This document shows positions 25,808-34,067 of a stretch of 64,000 bases of DNA, one piece after another. The notes beneath the pieces were generated by a model. That model had not been told where the DNA came from. It did not search any database and saw nothing but the letters and a program-made list of their open reading frames with translations. Positions within the stretch are counted from its first letter, which is position 1. The number at the start of each line of letters is the position of its first letter. The position numbers and the translations under genes were made by a program. Origin of the DNA: CAVRUH01 sp963822595 (lineage in GTDB: Bacteria; Chlamydiota; Chlamydiia; Chlamydiales; Waddliaceae); NCBI GenBank assembly GCA_963822595.1, contig CAWGIG010000001.1:496001-560000 (forward strand), read 5' to 3'.

Positions 25808-26006
25808 AAAGATTCGACACTTCTTCACACTAAGGCGTGGCCTATTTTTGTCAAATACACAAAGGTTCGACACTTCTTCATGCTTAAGGCGTGGTCTATT
25901 AAATCAATAACACAACCCTTCTTCACGCTGAAGGCGTGAAAGGTTCGCCACTTCTTCAATCTGAAGGCGTGAAAGGTTCGCCAATTCTTCACGCTGAAGG
26001 CGTGGA
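25808..26006. repeat. Five REP-like units (TTCTTCACGCTGAAGGCGTG type)
   Basis: Units begin near 25811, 25863, 25917, 25951 and 25983, each with the short stem CACGC/GCGTG (or a variant) followed by the spacer words AAAGGTTCG. A sixth, inverted, unit lies right of the transposase at 26742-26765. Spacing is irregular, and sequence varies most in copies 1, 2 and 4. Confidence 0.75.
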
Positions 26007-26183
26007 CTATAAAAGCCTAGGGCCAACGCCCTAGGTATGCTGTAGAAAGGAAAAGCAGGCTGTAGGCCTGCGTTATAGGATGTGCTACATGACGATATTT
26101 TTGGTGTAAATCCCATGTTAATTATTTACGTTTAAAATCAAAAGCATTAAGATATATTCTCTTTAAAATTCTAGGAGTCCAAA

Positions 26184-26636
26184 ATGGCACAATCCCTTGC
26201 AAATGTTCTTCTGCATATTATTTTTAGCACCAAAAATCGGCATCCCTTCATCGATAAAGATATAGAACCTGAATTATATGCATATATTACATCTATATCC
26301 ACATCTTGTGGTTGTTATGTTCATAAAATTGGAGGTATTGAAGATCATTTGCATTTATTTACTTCGTTACCAAGAACCTTGACAATAAGCGATATGCTCG
26401 AAGAAGTTAAGAAAAATTCTTCAAAATGGATTAAAACAAAAGGGGAAAAATATTGCGAATTTGCATGGCAAAAAGGATTTGGTGCCTTTTCAGTAAGTGC
26501 ATCATTGCATGGCGCTGTTTCAACATATATTTCGAAACAAAAAGAACATCATAAGGTATATACATTTCAAGATGAATACCGAAAAATTCTTAAACTAAAC
26601 AACATCCCTTTTGATGAGCGATATGTTTGGGATTGA
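26184..26636 (+). CDS. REP-associated tyrosine (Y1) transposase, IS200/IS605 TnpA type
   Basis: 150 residues, the expected length for TnpA. DHLHLF (about 52-57) supplies the HUH metal-binding pair. TYISKQKEHH at about 121-130 supplies the nucleophilic Tyr in helix D. The N-terminus LLHIIFSTKNRHPFI is typical of the family. The protein should nick and rejoin single-stranded DNA at hairpins. No motif is missing, so it may be active. AGGAG precedes the start. Confidence 0.92.
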   Translation: MAQSLANVLLHIIFSTKNRHPFIDKDIEPELYAYITSISTSCGCYVHKIGGIEDHLHLFTSLPRTLTISDMLEEVKKNSSKWIKTKGEKYCEFAWQKGFGAFSVSASLHGAVSTYISKQKEHHKVYTFQDEYRKILKLNNIPFDERYVWD

Positions 26637-26880
26637 GGCTTATTCGCATAGACTGCTTTCAACCCGTCCCTATAACGCAGGCCTACAGCCTGCTTTCCCT
26701 TCTACAGCATACCTAGGGCGATGGCCCTAGGCTTTTATAGGCCACGCCTTCAGCGTGAAGAAATGTTGAACCTTTCGTATTGTTGAATGAAATGATCACG
26801 ATTCCACACTAAAGAAATCACTTCTTTTATAGGACCCGCTTTGATGAACCAAGGTCCCATTCACCTCAAGGGGATGTAAA

Positions 26881-27918
26881 CTATTCCCAATATCTAATAG
26901 GATGTGGTCCATCCATTGTAGGACTCCATAGTCCTACAATTTTAGCTTGGGGCCCGACTTTATAATTATCTAGGAGCTTTGGATCTATTTTATCATGGGT
27001 GATCACACCCTCCCCTTCAGGAATAAAGGGATCCCTTTCCTGCATGATTTCAATCCACTTGCTAACGATTCGAGATTTTGTAGAGATAAAATCCGGCAAA
27101 TTCATTTGATTGATCAAATCATTTTCAATTTTTAAATCTGGTTTCTCACGATATTTTGGGTAATCCCAAATCACTTGATTATCGATATCTAAATATAAAT
27201 ATTTGTTTGGATATACTGTATCGCTAGGTCGTATGGATGGATCATACCCAATTCCCATACTGAAAGATAAGGCGAAATCCGAATTAGGTGCAGGAACTTC
27301 AGTGGGTTGATAGGATTCTTTTTTCAAGTTATCATCAATATCGTAACCATATTTAAAATGAAGATTGACCTCTCCGTTGGCAGTAGTCACAATAGCATTT
27401 TTATACATATCTTCATCTTTAGTCCAGATAATTGAATCATAAAAATGGGATAAATATCTTTTGTAAAGATTTAACTTATCTGTTTCATCCGGCAACTGGT
27501 GCACTTGAAAAGTTATTAAGGGAACCTTGTCTTCACTTTTGTTTTTGCTAAAAAGTTCCGTATAATACACGCTCCAAAAAAGTTCGGTCAATAACACCTT
27601 TGTCTGGTCAAAATCAGGTAAAAAGGCTTCTAAACGCTTGCAATCTGTACCTTTCTTCATATCCACTACTTGCTGAAATGTATGATGAGCTCGACTTCCC
27701 TTTGAAAGAGGCGCATCCAAAGCAGTAATGACATTTCCAAATTTCGATTTTGGATTCATCTTTAAAGCATTATATCCAAGACGATCCCCTTCGATATTAC
27801 AGATGAGCGGGGGCACAAATTCTGCAAGATTAGTTCTCGATTCAGACGGCAAGGTCAAAAGACTCCCTCTTGCTGATGTCCACCCAAAAACATCCCTGGT
27901 ATATGATAATGGCTCCAT
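26881..27918 (-). CDS. Hypothetical protein, no recognised domain
   Basis: 345 residues without a signal peptide or membrane helix. It is rich in aromatic and acidic residues with a proline-rich middle (YQPTEVPAPN). A good ribosome-binding site (GGAGAG) precedes the ATG at 27918. I find no catalytic motif and no known family. It sits alone between the RAYT element and the small helical protein. The smooth codon use and full-length open frame support a real gene, probably lineage-specific. Confidence 0.7.
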   Translation of the reverse strand: MEPLSYTRDVFGWTSARGSLLTLPSESRTNLAEFVPPLICNIEGDRLGYNALKMNPKSKFGNVITALDAPLSKGSRAHHTFQQVVDMKKGTDCKRLEAFLPDFDQTKVLLTELFWSVYYTELFSKNKSEDKVPLITFQVHQLPDETDKLNLYKRYLSHFYDSIIWTKDEDMYKNAIVTTANGEVNLHFKYGYDIDDNLKKESYQPTEVPAPNSDFALSFSMGIGYDPSIRPSDTVYPNKYLYLDIDNQVIWDYPKYREKPDLKIENDLINQMNLPDFISTKSRIVSKWIEIMQERDPFIPEGEGVITHDKIDPKLLDNYKVGPQAKIVGLWSPTMDGPHPIRYWE

Positions 27919-28138
27919 TAAGTACTCTCCATAATTTTAAACTGTCTATTAAAACTTATATGACTAAAAAAGTCTATTCAAATGAAGAATCCAGTCCATG
28001 CCTATACTATTGTAATAACAGCCAATCTTTATTCATCTGAACAACCTGAATTAATATAAGTTATTTTAATGTACTCAAATTAACTTAATATGATAAAATC
28101 TTTTCGTTATTAATCAAAAATCGAGGAGGGAGTTTAAA

Positions 28139-28603
28139 ATGGAACCTAGTAATGCACCAAGTACACAAAATTGGTTCGACCTGAAAAATAAAACTGAAGA
28201 CAGGTTGAAGACACTGACAACCTATCGAAAAACGCTTTTACCTAACGATTCTAACCTTTCACAAGTTGACAAAATAATCAAAACATCATTAGAGAATTTA
28301 TTGCGGGCTTCATATCAAATCCAAAAAATATACCTCAATAAACCCGAAGAATTGACTCTAGACAGTTGGACTAAGATAAGAACGACTGCAGAAAACAGAA
28401 TAGATATTTTGTCAACTTTTCGAGTAACTCTCCCACGGCACGATCCTTACTTTTCAACATTAGACAAAGCAATTGCGGAAGCAAAGGCAGACGTATTGGA
28501 ATCGAAAATTACAATTTTGAAAATCGAGGAGCAAAAAGCCGCAAGATTAAGATTTTATAACGCGGAAATTCAAAAGACACTCAGAACCTATGACTATAAA
28601 TAA
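28139..28603 (+). CDS. Small helical protein made of two tandem repeats
   Basis: 154 residues, mainly helical, no known family. Residues about 11-54 (NWFDLKNKTEDRLKTLTTYR...) and 75-118 (SWTKIRTTAENRIDILSTFR...) share W-x(2)-[LI]-x(3)-[TE]-E-[DN]-R-x(2)-x-L-[ST]-T-[YF]-R, so the protein arose by internal duplication. GAGGAGGG lies upstream of the ATG. It follows an AT-rich gap of about 220 bases. Function unknown. Confidence 0.7.
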   Translation: MEPSNAPSTQNWFDLKNKTEDRLKTLTTYRKTLLPNDSNLSQVDKIIKTSLENLLRASYQIQKIYLNKPEELTLDSWTKIRTTAENRIDILSTFRVTLPRHDPYFSTLDKAIAEAKADVLESKITILKIEEQKAARLRFYNAEIQKTLRTYDYK

Positions 28604-28727
28604 CGGGGTCAAAAAGGCCCTACCTGGAGGGCGACAAAAACAAAACAGCAGTGAAAGTTCCTCATTTCGGCTGTAAAATTCCCAAAAGTTTCAAGCCCAT
28701 TTTTTCAGGGAAACGACCTTTCGCAGC

Positions 28728-28883
28728 AATCAGAAAGTCCGGAGCGCATCGCGAAGGACGAATCCATTAAAGCCCCGGGTGACGCATCGGAACCCGGGGG
28801 GATGGATAAATAAGGGACAGAGCCCGGAGCGCATCGCGAAGGGCGACTGATTCCCTTCGCGATGCGCTCCGGACTCTCTGATT
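28728..28883. repeat. Palindromic repeat, family C copy 1
   Basis: Outer arms AATCAGAAAGTCCGGAGCGC (28728 on) and GCGCTCCGGACTCTCTGATT (to 28883) are complementary apart from small changes. The centre has CCCCGGGTGACGCATCGGAACCCGGGG (described in part) and a second GAGCGCATCGCGAAGG word. The stop of the next gene (28885) lies immediately outside. Confidence 0.85.
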
Positions 28884-28884
28884 G

Positions 28885-29721
28885 TTAACAGTGATCTTGT
28901 TCTACATCTTTCACAATAATCTCAAGGATGGTTTCAAAGGTTTTCGTCACCTCATCGATTAATTTAGCGTGAAAATCTTTTATCGAAGTTCCAGTAGGTC
29001 GCGTAACCTGAATACGACATAAACTTTCGTGCCATTTCATTTTAAATGCCTCTATCTCTTCAGCACTATAAGCTTTCTCCTTTACAATCTCATAAAGCGT
29101 CACACCCGAACCCATTGGGATATCATCCATATAAGTTCTAATACCCTCTAATGCTACATTTACAATCTTTTTATTGGTTTGTCCTCCCGACATGATTGTC
29201 CCATACATTGTATACATGATCCCTATGATTTTTTCCGGATCTTCCAATGCAGTTTTTTTGATATAGTCGACATATTCAAGAGTAATCTTAGAAGGACTCC
29301 ATGGAACGGATTCCTTGGCTGCAACAAACTCCCAAATTTGTAAATCGCGCTTGATTGCTTCCGATCTAAACAGCTCAACATGAACAAAGTGTTTGAGATG
29401 CTCCACTTCTAACAATTTTTGCTGAGCCTCCTCTAAGGCAGCATGCACCTGTAACAAATTAACCAAATACTTCATAAAGGCTGTATGACAAAATCCTCCG
29501 GTTGTGAGTTTTTGGAGAAAAGGATTTTGCCTGACTTTAATATGCGATTTTAGACGACCTGCGTCCAACACCTCCCAAAGAAGTTTATCCTCAGTAGGTT
29601 GCAAGACTCGACGTATTTGTTCTATTTCGAGAAGCTTTCCTGATAGATTATCAGTATAGCCGGGAATAGTGGCCGGTTGATTAACATGACTATGATGAGA
29701 ATCTGAAACAGAAGGAATCAT
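28885..29721 (-). CDS. Heme-oxygenase-like protein with altered distal motif
   Basis: 278 residues from the ATG at 29721 (TGAGG six bases upstream). The fold is recognisable. SHIKVRQNPFLQKLTTGG carries the expected proximal heme ligand His60, followed by FMKYLVNLLQVHAALEEA, and YTMYGTIMSGGQTNKKIVNVAL corresponds to the distal helix (Ser178-Gly-Gly-Gln181). The residues aligning with the human HO-1 Gly139-Asp140 pair are Thr and Ile, so the Asp needed for normal oxygen activation seems absent. It may bind heme without ordinary biliverdin formation, or catalyse another reaction. It diverges from dps. Confidence 0.7.
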   Translation of the reverse strand: MIPSVSDSHHSHVNQPATIPGYTDNLSGKLLEIEQIRRVLQPTEDKLLWEVLDAGRLKSHIKVRQNPFLQKLTTGGFCHTAFMKYLVNLLQVHAALEEAQQKLLEVEHLKHFVHVELFRSEAIKRDLQIWEFVAAKESVPWSPSKITLEYVDYIKKTALEDPEKIIGIMYTMYGTIMSGGQTNKKIVNVALEGIRTYMDDIPMGSGVTLYEIVKEKAYSAEEIEAFKMKWHESLCRIQVTRPTGTSIKDFHAKLIDEVTKTFETILEIIVKDVEQDHC

Positions 29722-29844
29722 TCTTAACCTCAAACCTTACCTTTTAACAGGTAAACATAGAAATTTCAAGTTTTTTTTGGAAGCGGAAAAAATTGACTTT
29801 TAAGATAAAAGGCTTCAAAAATAAGTTATAAGAAGGAGTCATCC

Positions 29845-30354
29845 ATGCAAACAAAAAATGAAGTCAATAAACTCGCGACACCCAGTGATCTTAATGACAA
29901 TGGAAGAGAAAAAATTGCCGAAAGCATTAATCCTTTAGTTGCAGATGCTTTTGCTCTCTATGTCAAAACAAAAAATTTCCATTGGCATCTTTCAGGAAGA
30001 CACTTTCGTGATTACCACCTTTTATTTGATGAACAGGCTGATCAGATTTTTGCAATGATTGATGTTTTAGCGGAGCGCATCCGGAAGCTAGGAAAAACAA
30101 CCATACGCTCTATAGGACATATAGGTAGCTTACAGAATATTCAAGATGACGATGGGGCTTTCGTCGAACCTGAAAAAATGCTTCAAATATTGATGAAAGA
30201 CAATCAAGAATTTGCGGCACGCATGCGAGCAGCGCATAAAGTCTGTGAAGAGTATAACGATATAGCAACCGCAAGCATCCTAGAAGTATTCATCGATGAA
30301 ACTGAAAGAAGAACATGGTTTCTCTTTGAAACACATTCTGGATACCAGAAGTGA
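29845..30354 (+). CDS. dps: Dps ferritin-like iron-storage/DNA-protection protein
   Basis: 169 residues of the Dps family: LYVKTKNFHWHLSGRHFRDYHLLFDEQADQI (about 43-73) contains the intersubunit ferroxidase ligands (His, Asp, Glu). The dodecamer stores iron and quenches peroxide in the cytoplasm. AGAAGGAG sits eight bases before the ATG. The heme-oxygenase-like gene diverges from it, so the two may form an iron/heme stress pair. No Fur box was searched for. Confidence 0.93.
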   Translation: MQTKNEVNKLATPSDLNDNGREKIAESINPLVADAFALYVKTKNFHWHLSGRHFRDYHLLFDEQADQIFAMIDVLAERIRKLGKTTIRSIGHIGSLQNIQDDDGAFVEPEKMLQILMKDNQEFAARMRAAHKVCEEYNDIATASILEVFIDETERRTWFLFETHSGYQK

Positions 30355-30437
30355 AATTAAGAGGTTGCCATATTTTTTTGTGAATCGAAATGTTCAAATC
30401 TGGTACAATTTGGAAAATTAACAATAGGGAGAGAGAG

Positions 30438-30671
30438 ATGAAATTACTTTTTACGGTCTTATTTGGTTGTGGTCTATTGACATCTACGTTTTTGTCTGCA
30501 GATTGCATTAAAAGTCAATGCAGCTGTGTAAAATGCGAATGCACCAAGGAATCTCATTGCGGATGCAAAATGGAAAAGAAGGGTCATTGCGGGTCAGATG
30601 ACTGCCCTTGCGGCGAAAGCTGCAAGTGCGGCGATCAATGCAAGTGCGCGGATTGTGGCTGTAAGAAATAG
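30438..30671 (+). CDS. Secreted metallothionein-like cysteine-rich peptide
   Basis: 77 residues from the ATG at 30438 (AGGGAGAG upstream; the longer frame has no support). The first 22 residues form a signal peptide (LLFTVLFGCGLLTSTFLSA). The mature part is about one quarter cysteine in CxC, CxxC and CxCxxC patterns, with HCGC and HCGS. This composition suggests metal (Zn, Cu, Cd) binding, like metallothioneins, but in the periplasm or outside. No homologue is assigned. It sits between dps and glsB in a likely stress-response run. Confidence 0.75.
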   Translation: MKLLFTVLFGCGLLTSTFLSADCIKSQCSCVKCECTKESHCGCKMEKKGHCGSDDCPCGESCKCGDQCKCADCGCKK

Positions 30672-30705
30672 TTAAGCTGAGCAAAATTTATATTAAGGAG
30701 AGAAT

Positions 30706-30960
30706 ATGCATATTATCGGTGTGATTATCATTGGTTTTATTGTAGGGCTAATTGCAAGAGCATTGATGCCGGGGAGAATTGTTAACGGTTTTATTCTCAC
30801 TTCCCTTCTTGGTATAGGTGGCGCATTAGTTGGCCAATATGTAGGGCAGGCGCTAAGCCTATATAGGCCCGATGAACCGACAGGATTTATTATGTCTGTC
30901 ATCGGCGCTATGCTTATTCTCTTTTTCTTTCACCTTTTCCGTAAAAGCCAAACGTATTAA
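30706..30960 (+). CDS. GlsB/YeaQ/YmgE family stress-associated membrane protein
   Basis: 84 residues with three short helices and the family pattern GVIIIGFIVGLIARALMPG near the start, then GALVGQYVG. These small glycine-rich proteins are induced under general stress in many bacteria; their mechanism is unknown. AAGGAGAG precedes the ATG. The gene ends 14 bases before the convergent fasciclin gene. Confidence 0.88.
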   Translation: MHIIGVIIIGFIVGLIARALMPGRIVNGFILTSLLGIGGALVGQYVGQALSLYRPDEPTGFIMSVIGAMLILFFFHLFRKSQTY

Positions 30961-30974
30961 GCAGGGTCTCAATT

Positions 30975-31457
30975 TTATTTAGGGGTTAGAACTGTTTCGA
31001 TTTTATGAACCGTCCAGTTCGGCCCTTCTAAATTCGATTGGCTAATAACTATATCATTAACCTTAACCTCATTCCCTTCAGCTGTAACATCAAGATCCTT
31101 ACCATTGATAGTTTTGAGATGAGAGGGTGCCATGCCTTTTAGATGATCGATATTATATCTTCCGTTGATCATATGATAAGTCAAGAGTTTAACCAACTTA
31201 TCCTGATTTTCTGGCTTCTGAAGATCTTTCCAAACCTTTTTGTCAAATTTTTCAAAAGCTTCATTGGATGGTATGAATCCTGTAAAAGGTCCCGTCCCCT
31301 GGAACATTTCTCCTAAACCTGCAGTTTCCATCGCTTTGTGAAATGTACTGAATTCAGGTCGGTGCAATGGAGTCGGTTCCTGATAACTGCTCTGAGCAGC
31401 TACACATAAAACACCAATAAACGCTGCTAAAGCTATCAAAGTAAAGTTCTTCATCAT
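30975..31457 (-). CDS. Secreted fasciclin (FAS1) domain protein
   Basis: 160 residues with a signal peptide (about 1-21) and one FAS1 domain. TGPFTGFIPSNEAFEKF is the H1-type motif and LVKLLTYHMINGRY the H2-type motif, followed by TINGKDLDV and VNDIVIS. FAS1 domains mediate cell adhesion and matrix contact and occur in bacteria as single-domain secreted proteins. No membrane anchor is seen besides the signal peptide. It lies convergent with glsB and about 70 bases downstream of the oxidoreductase gene on the same strand. Confidence 0.9.
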   Translation of the reverse strand: MMKNFTLIALAAFIGVLCVAAQSSYQEPTPLHRPEFSTFHKAMETAGLGEMFQGTGPFTGFIPSNEAFEKFDKKVWKDLQKPENQDKLVKLLTYHMINGRYNIDHLKGMAPSHLKTINGKDLDVTAEGNEVKVNDIVISQSNLEGPNWTVHKIETVLTPK

Positions 31458-31528
31458 CTACATCCTCAAATGTTAAACTGTTGCAAATTGTTAAAAAATT
31501 CCTTTATAAATTATTAGGAATTTTTTGT

Positions 31529-32395
31529 CTATTGAAGAAGAGAAATTGCCGACCAGTCCATCTCTTCTCTCCCTTTATCCATGCTCATAAGAAGTAATTT
31601 CTCAAGTTCTTGAGCAATTGGCGGATTGAGATCCAAGGATCTAGCCGTATTCAAAAATAACTTGAGATCCTTTAATCCGAGTGCAAGTTTAAATCCCGCA
31701 GGGCTAAACTTTTGCTGAATAATCAAGTTTCCATAATTAAGAAAGACGGGTGAAGGAAATAATGTTTTGGTTAAAAAAGTATGTAGTTGTTCAGGTTTTA
31801 CGTGATTTTTTTCCACAAATGCAAAAGCTTCACTTAACATTTCAATGACAGATAAAATCATAAAATTACCTGCTAATTTAACAGCATTAGCAGCTTCTGG
31901 TTTATCTCCAAAATCATAAATTTCTTTTCCCATCATTTTTAAAAAAGGTTCTACCTTTTTTTTGGTCGTTTCCTCCCCTGCCATAATAATCCATAACTCC
32001 TGCTTCGCTGCCACATCCGGCCTTCCGAATACGGGCGCAGCGATAAAATTCACATCTTTTTCTTTGTGCTTAAGCAAAAGTTTATGCGTCGTAGCCGGAG
32101 CAACGGTACTCGAAGAGACATGAATGCATCCAGAATATGCGCTTTCTAATAGACCATTAGGTGCTTCTGTAATAGCTTCAAGAGCTTGATCATTGGCTAC
32201 CATTGAAAAAACAATAGGGGCATGTTTAAAAGCTTCACTTGGATGCTCCAAAGGTTTAGCTCCGGCTTCCACCAAAGGGACTAGTTTTTCTTTTGATCGA
32301 TTGTATACTCCAAGTTCTACCCCATGTTTCAATAAATTCACAGCCATGGCAGAGCCCATATTTCCTAGACCAATAAAGCTCGCTTTGAGTGTCAT
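31529..32395 (-). CDS. NAD(P)-dependent beta-hydroxyacid dehydrogenase (3-hydroxyisobutyrate/GLYR family)
   Basis: 288 residues. The N-terminal Rossmann motif FIGLGNMGSAMA is followed by the NRSKEK loop (an Arg at this place favours NADP). The substrate-binding APVFGRPDVA replaces the usual APVSGG. The catalytic Lys is in NAVKLAGNF (about 167-175). The C-terminal domain is all-helical and conventional in length. Substrates of this family include hydroxyisobutyrate and succinic or glyoxylic aldehydes; the choice cannot be made here. AAAAGGA precedes the start. Confidence 0.85.
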   Translation of the reverse strand: MTLKASFIGLGNMGSAMAVNLLKHGVELGVYNRSKEKLVPLVEAGAKPLEHPSEAFKHAPIVFSMVANDQALEAITEAPNGLLESAYSGCIHVSSSTVAPATTHKLLLKHKEKDVNFIAAPVFGRPDVAAKQELWIIMAGEETTKKKVEPFLKMMGKEIYDFGDKPEAANAVKLAGNFMILSVIEMLSEAFAFVEKNHVKPEQLHTFLTKTLFPSPVFLNYGNLIIQQKFSPAGFKLALGLKDLKLFLNTARSLDLNPPIAQELEKLLLMSMDKGREEMDWSAISLLQ

Positions 32396-32514
32396 CCTTT
32401 TTCCTTTTTAAGTCATTTCAATGATTTATCATTAGAATATTTATTTTGCAAGTTTGAGTTTAGGTCATTTTTGGTCCTCTAAAAGCAAGCTACATACTCT
32501 TACATAAAAAGTTG

Positions 32515-33981
32515 CTAGTCCATGATATTTGATTGAGAAGGATATGACCATCCTCCGCCTAGTGCCTTGATTAATTGGATTGTAGCGACAAATCTATATC
32601 CTTGAATGGAATTCAATGTCGTTTGAAAATTCAGCAAATCACGTTCTGTGTTGACAACATCAATATAATTTATGACACCTAATTGGTAACGATCTGTAAA
32701 AAGCTGAAAACTCTTTTGCGCCCAATAAGTGGTTCCTAACGAATTATCATATTCTTTGCTATAGAACTCTAGATTGTTTAATGCGTCTTCGACCTCCTGA
32801 AAGGCTTGAAGGACTATTTTTTGATACTCCCCTCCTGCCTCATAAAATCGAGCCACTTGCAATCTCAAATTATTAGGTGTTCTAAAACCATCAAAAACAA
32901 CTTGATTGATTTGCGCTCCTTCCATCCAATAGCGGCTAACCCATTTCAAAAACTCTTTTAAGACAGGACTTTCATATCCTACAGCACCTGTCAGAATTAA
33001 AGAGGGATAAAATTGAGTATAGGCTTGCTTCACCATTGCATGGGCTGCACGCGTTTGGTATTCCGCTTCTGCAATGTCAGGACGTCGCATCAAAATTTCA
33101 GAGGGTATCCCTTCGGGTATACAAGGCGGAAGTCCCCTTAAAGGAATAGAATCAAGATGAAATTCAGAGGATGGAATACCTATTAATACAGCAATCTGAT
33201 CTTCTAAAACGCCTCGCTGCCTAAGAATTTCATTATGTTGAAGTTTCACACTATCAACTTCTTCAGCCGCTTCCGCAACGTCCGAGTATAAGATAATATT
33301 GTCGTCATAGCGATCTTTATTGATTTGAAAAGATTTCTCTCGCGTTTTGATAATTTTTTCAAGCAGATCAATTTGTGTATCCGCAGCTCGAAGTTGATAA
33401 TAGGCTGTGGCAAGAGAGGATGTTAAAGACAACATCAAAGCCTCATAATCTTTCTCTTGAGCTAACCAATTGTATTTTGCATAGTTGTATTGATCCCTAA
33501 TCTTTCCCCATAAGTCCACTTCATAGCTCAAATTTAAAGGCAGAAAATAAAAAAATTCATGGGCTCGAAAACCATTGGGCGTGACTGGAATAATCGAATT
33601 TTTACTAACGTAGTTTGTGATTAATTCGCCGGTATTTGTGTATTGAGGGTTTAAATTAACCTGCGGATAAAAATCAGCGGCTGCAATGCCCATTAAGGCT
33701 CGGTATTCTTGAATTCTCTCATAGGCAATAAATAGATCTCTGTTATTTTGGAGCGCCAGAGCCTCCAATTCATCCAATTTATCATCCTCAAAAACTTCCC
33801 ACCAAAAATCAAGATAAGTGAGTTCACCCTCTTCAACAAAATCTGTTCTTATACATTTTTCGTCATTCGGATTTTTCCATGCAGGTGGAGTTTCAATGCA
33901 GGGCTTAACATAGGAAGGGCCCACCGAACAGCCGGTCATAAATCCTAATGATGTGAATATGAACAATCTTAAATAATTCAA
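32515..33981 (-). CDS. Outer-membrane efflux lipoprotein (OprM/NodT type)
   Basis: 488 residues forming the TolC-like exit duct of the adjacent RND pump. The signal peptide ends in a lipobox (MTGCSVGPSYVKP), with the family's VGPxYxxP sequence. Two OEP repeats follow, with RPDIAEAEYQTRAAHA (about 303) and a C-terminal coiled segment. The TTG start at 33981 is chosen because AGAAGGAT lies upstream and no ATG is available. It diverges from the pump genes, separated by about 86 bases. Confidence 0.9.
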   Translation of the reverse strand: MNYLRLFIFTSLGFMTGCSVGPSYVKPCIETPPAWKNPNDEKCIRTDFVEEGELTYLDFWWEVFEDDKLDELEALALQNNRDLFIAYERIQEYRALMGIAAADFYPQVNLNPQYTNTGELITNYVSKNSIIPVTPNGFRAHEFFYFLPLNLSYEVDLWGKIRDQYNYAKYNWLAQEKDYEALMLSLTSSLATAYYQLRAADTQIDLLEKIIKTREKSFQINKDRYDDNIILYSDVAEAAEEVDSVKLQHNEILRQRGVLEDQIAVLIGIPSSEFHLDSIPLRGLPPCIPEGIPSEILMRRPDIAEAEYQTRAAHAMVKQAYTQFYPSLILTGAVGYESPVLKEFLKWVSRYWMEGAQINQVVFDGFRTPNNLRLQVARFYEAGGEYQKIVLQAFQEVEDALNNLEFYSKEYDNSLGTTYWAQKSFQLFTDRYQLGVINYIDVVNTERDLLNFQTTLNSIQGYRFVATIQLIKALGGGWSYPSQSNIMD

Positions 33982-34067
33982 AAACTTATCCTTCTAAAGA
34001 ATTTTATTGAAAACAATCCATAATGTATATATGTAAATTTGACAAGAAAAAAATATTTTAATATCAC

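Larger units (their letters stand above)
25808..26780. mobile_element. IS200-like/RAYT element flanked by inverted REP-like arrays
   Basis: A transposase gene at 26184-26636 sits between inverted copies of one composite sequence (about 25970-26079 and 26669-26779). Each copy contains a CCTAGGG/CCCTAGG palindrome, a GCAGGC/GCCTGC palindrome and a CACGC-loop-GCGTG unit. Extra units extend the left side. IS200/IS605 elements normally lack inverted termini, so the arrangement is that of a REP-associated tyrosine transposase with its REP partners. Confidence 0.75.

Noticed and set aside
25808..26006. CRISPR array
   Set aside because: The repeats are irregular in length, each is a palindromic REP-like unit, and spacers are not unique sequences; no cas genes are present.
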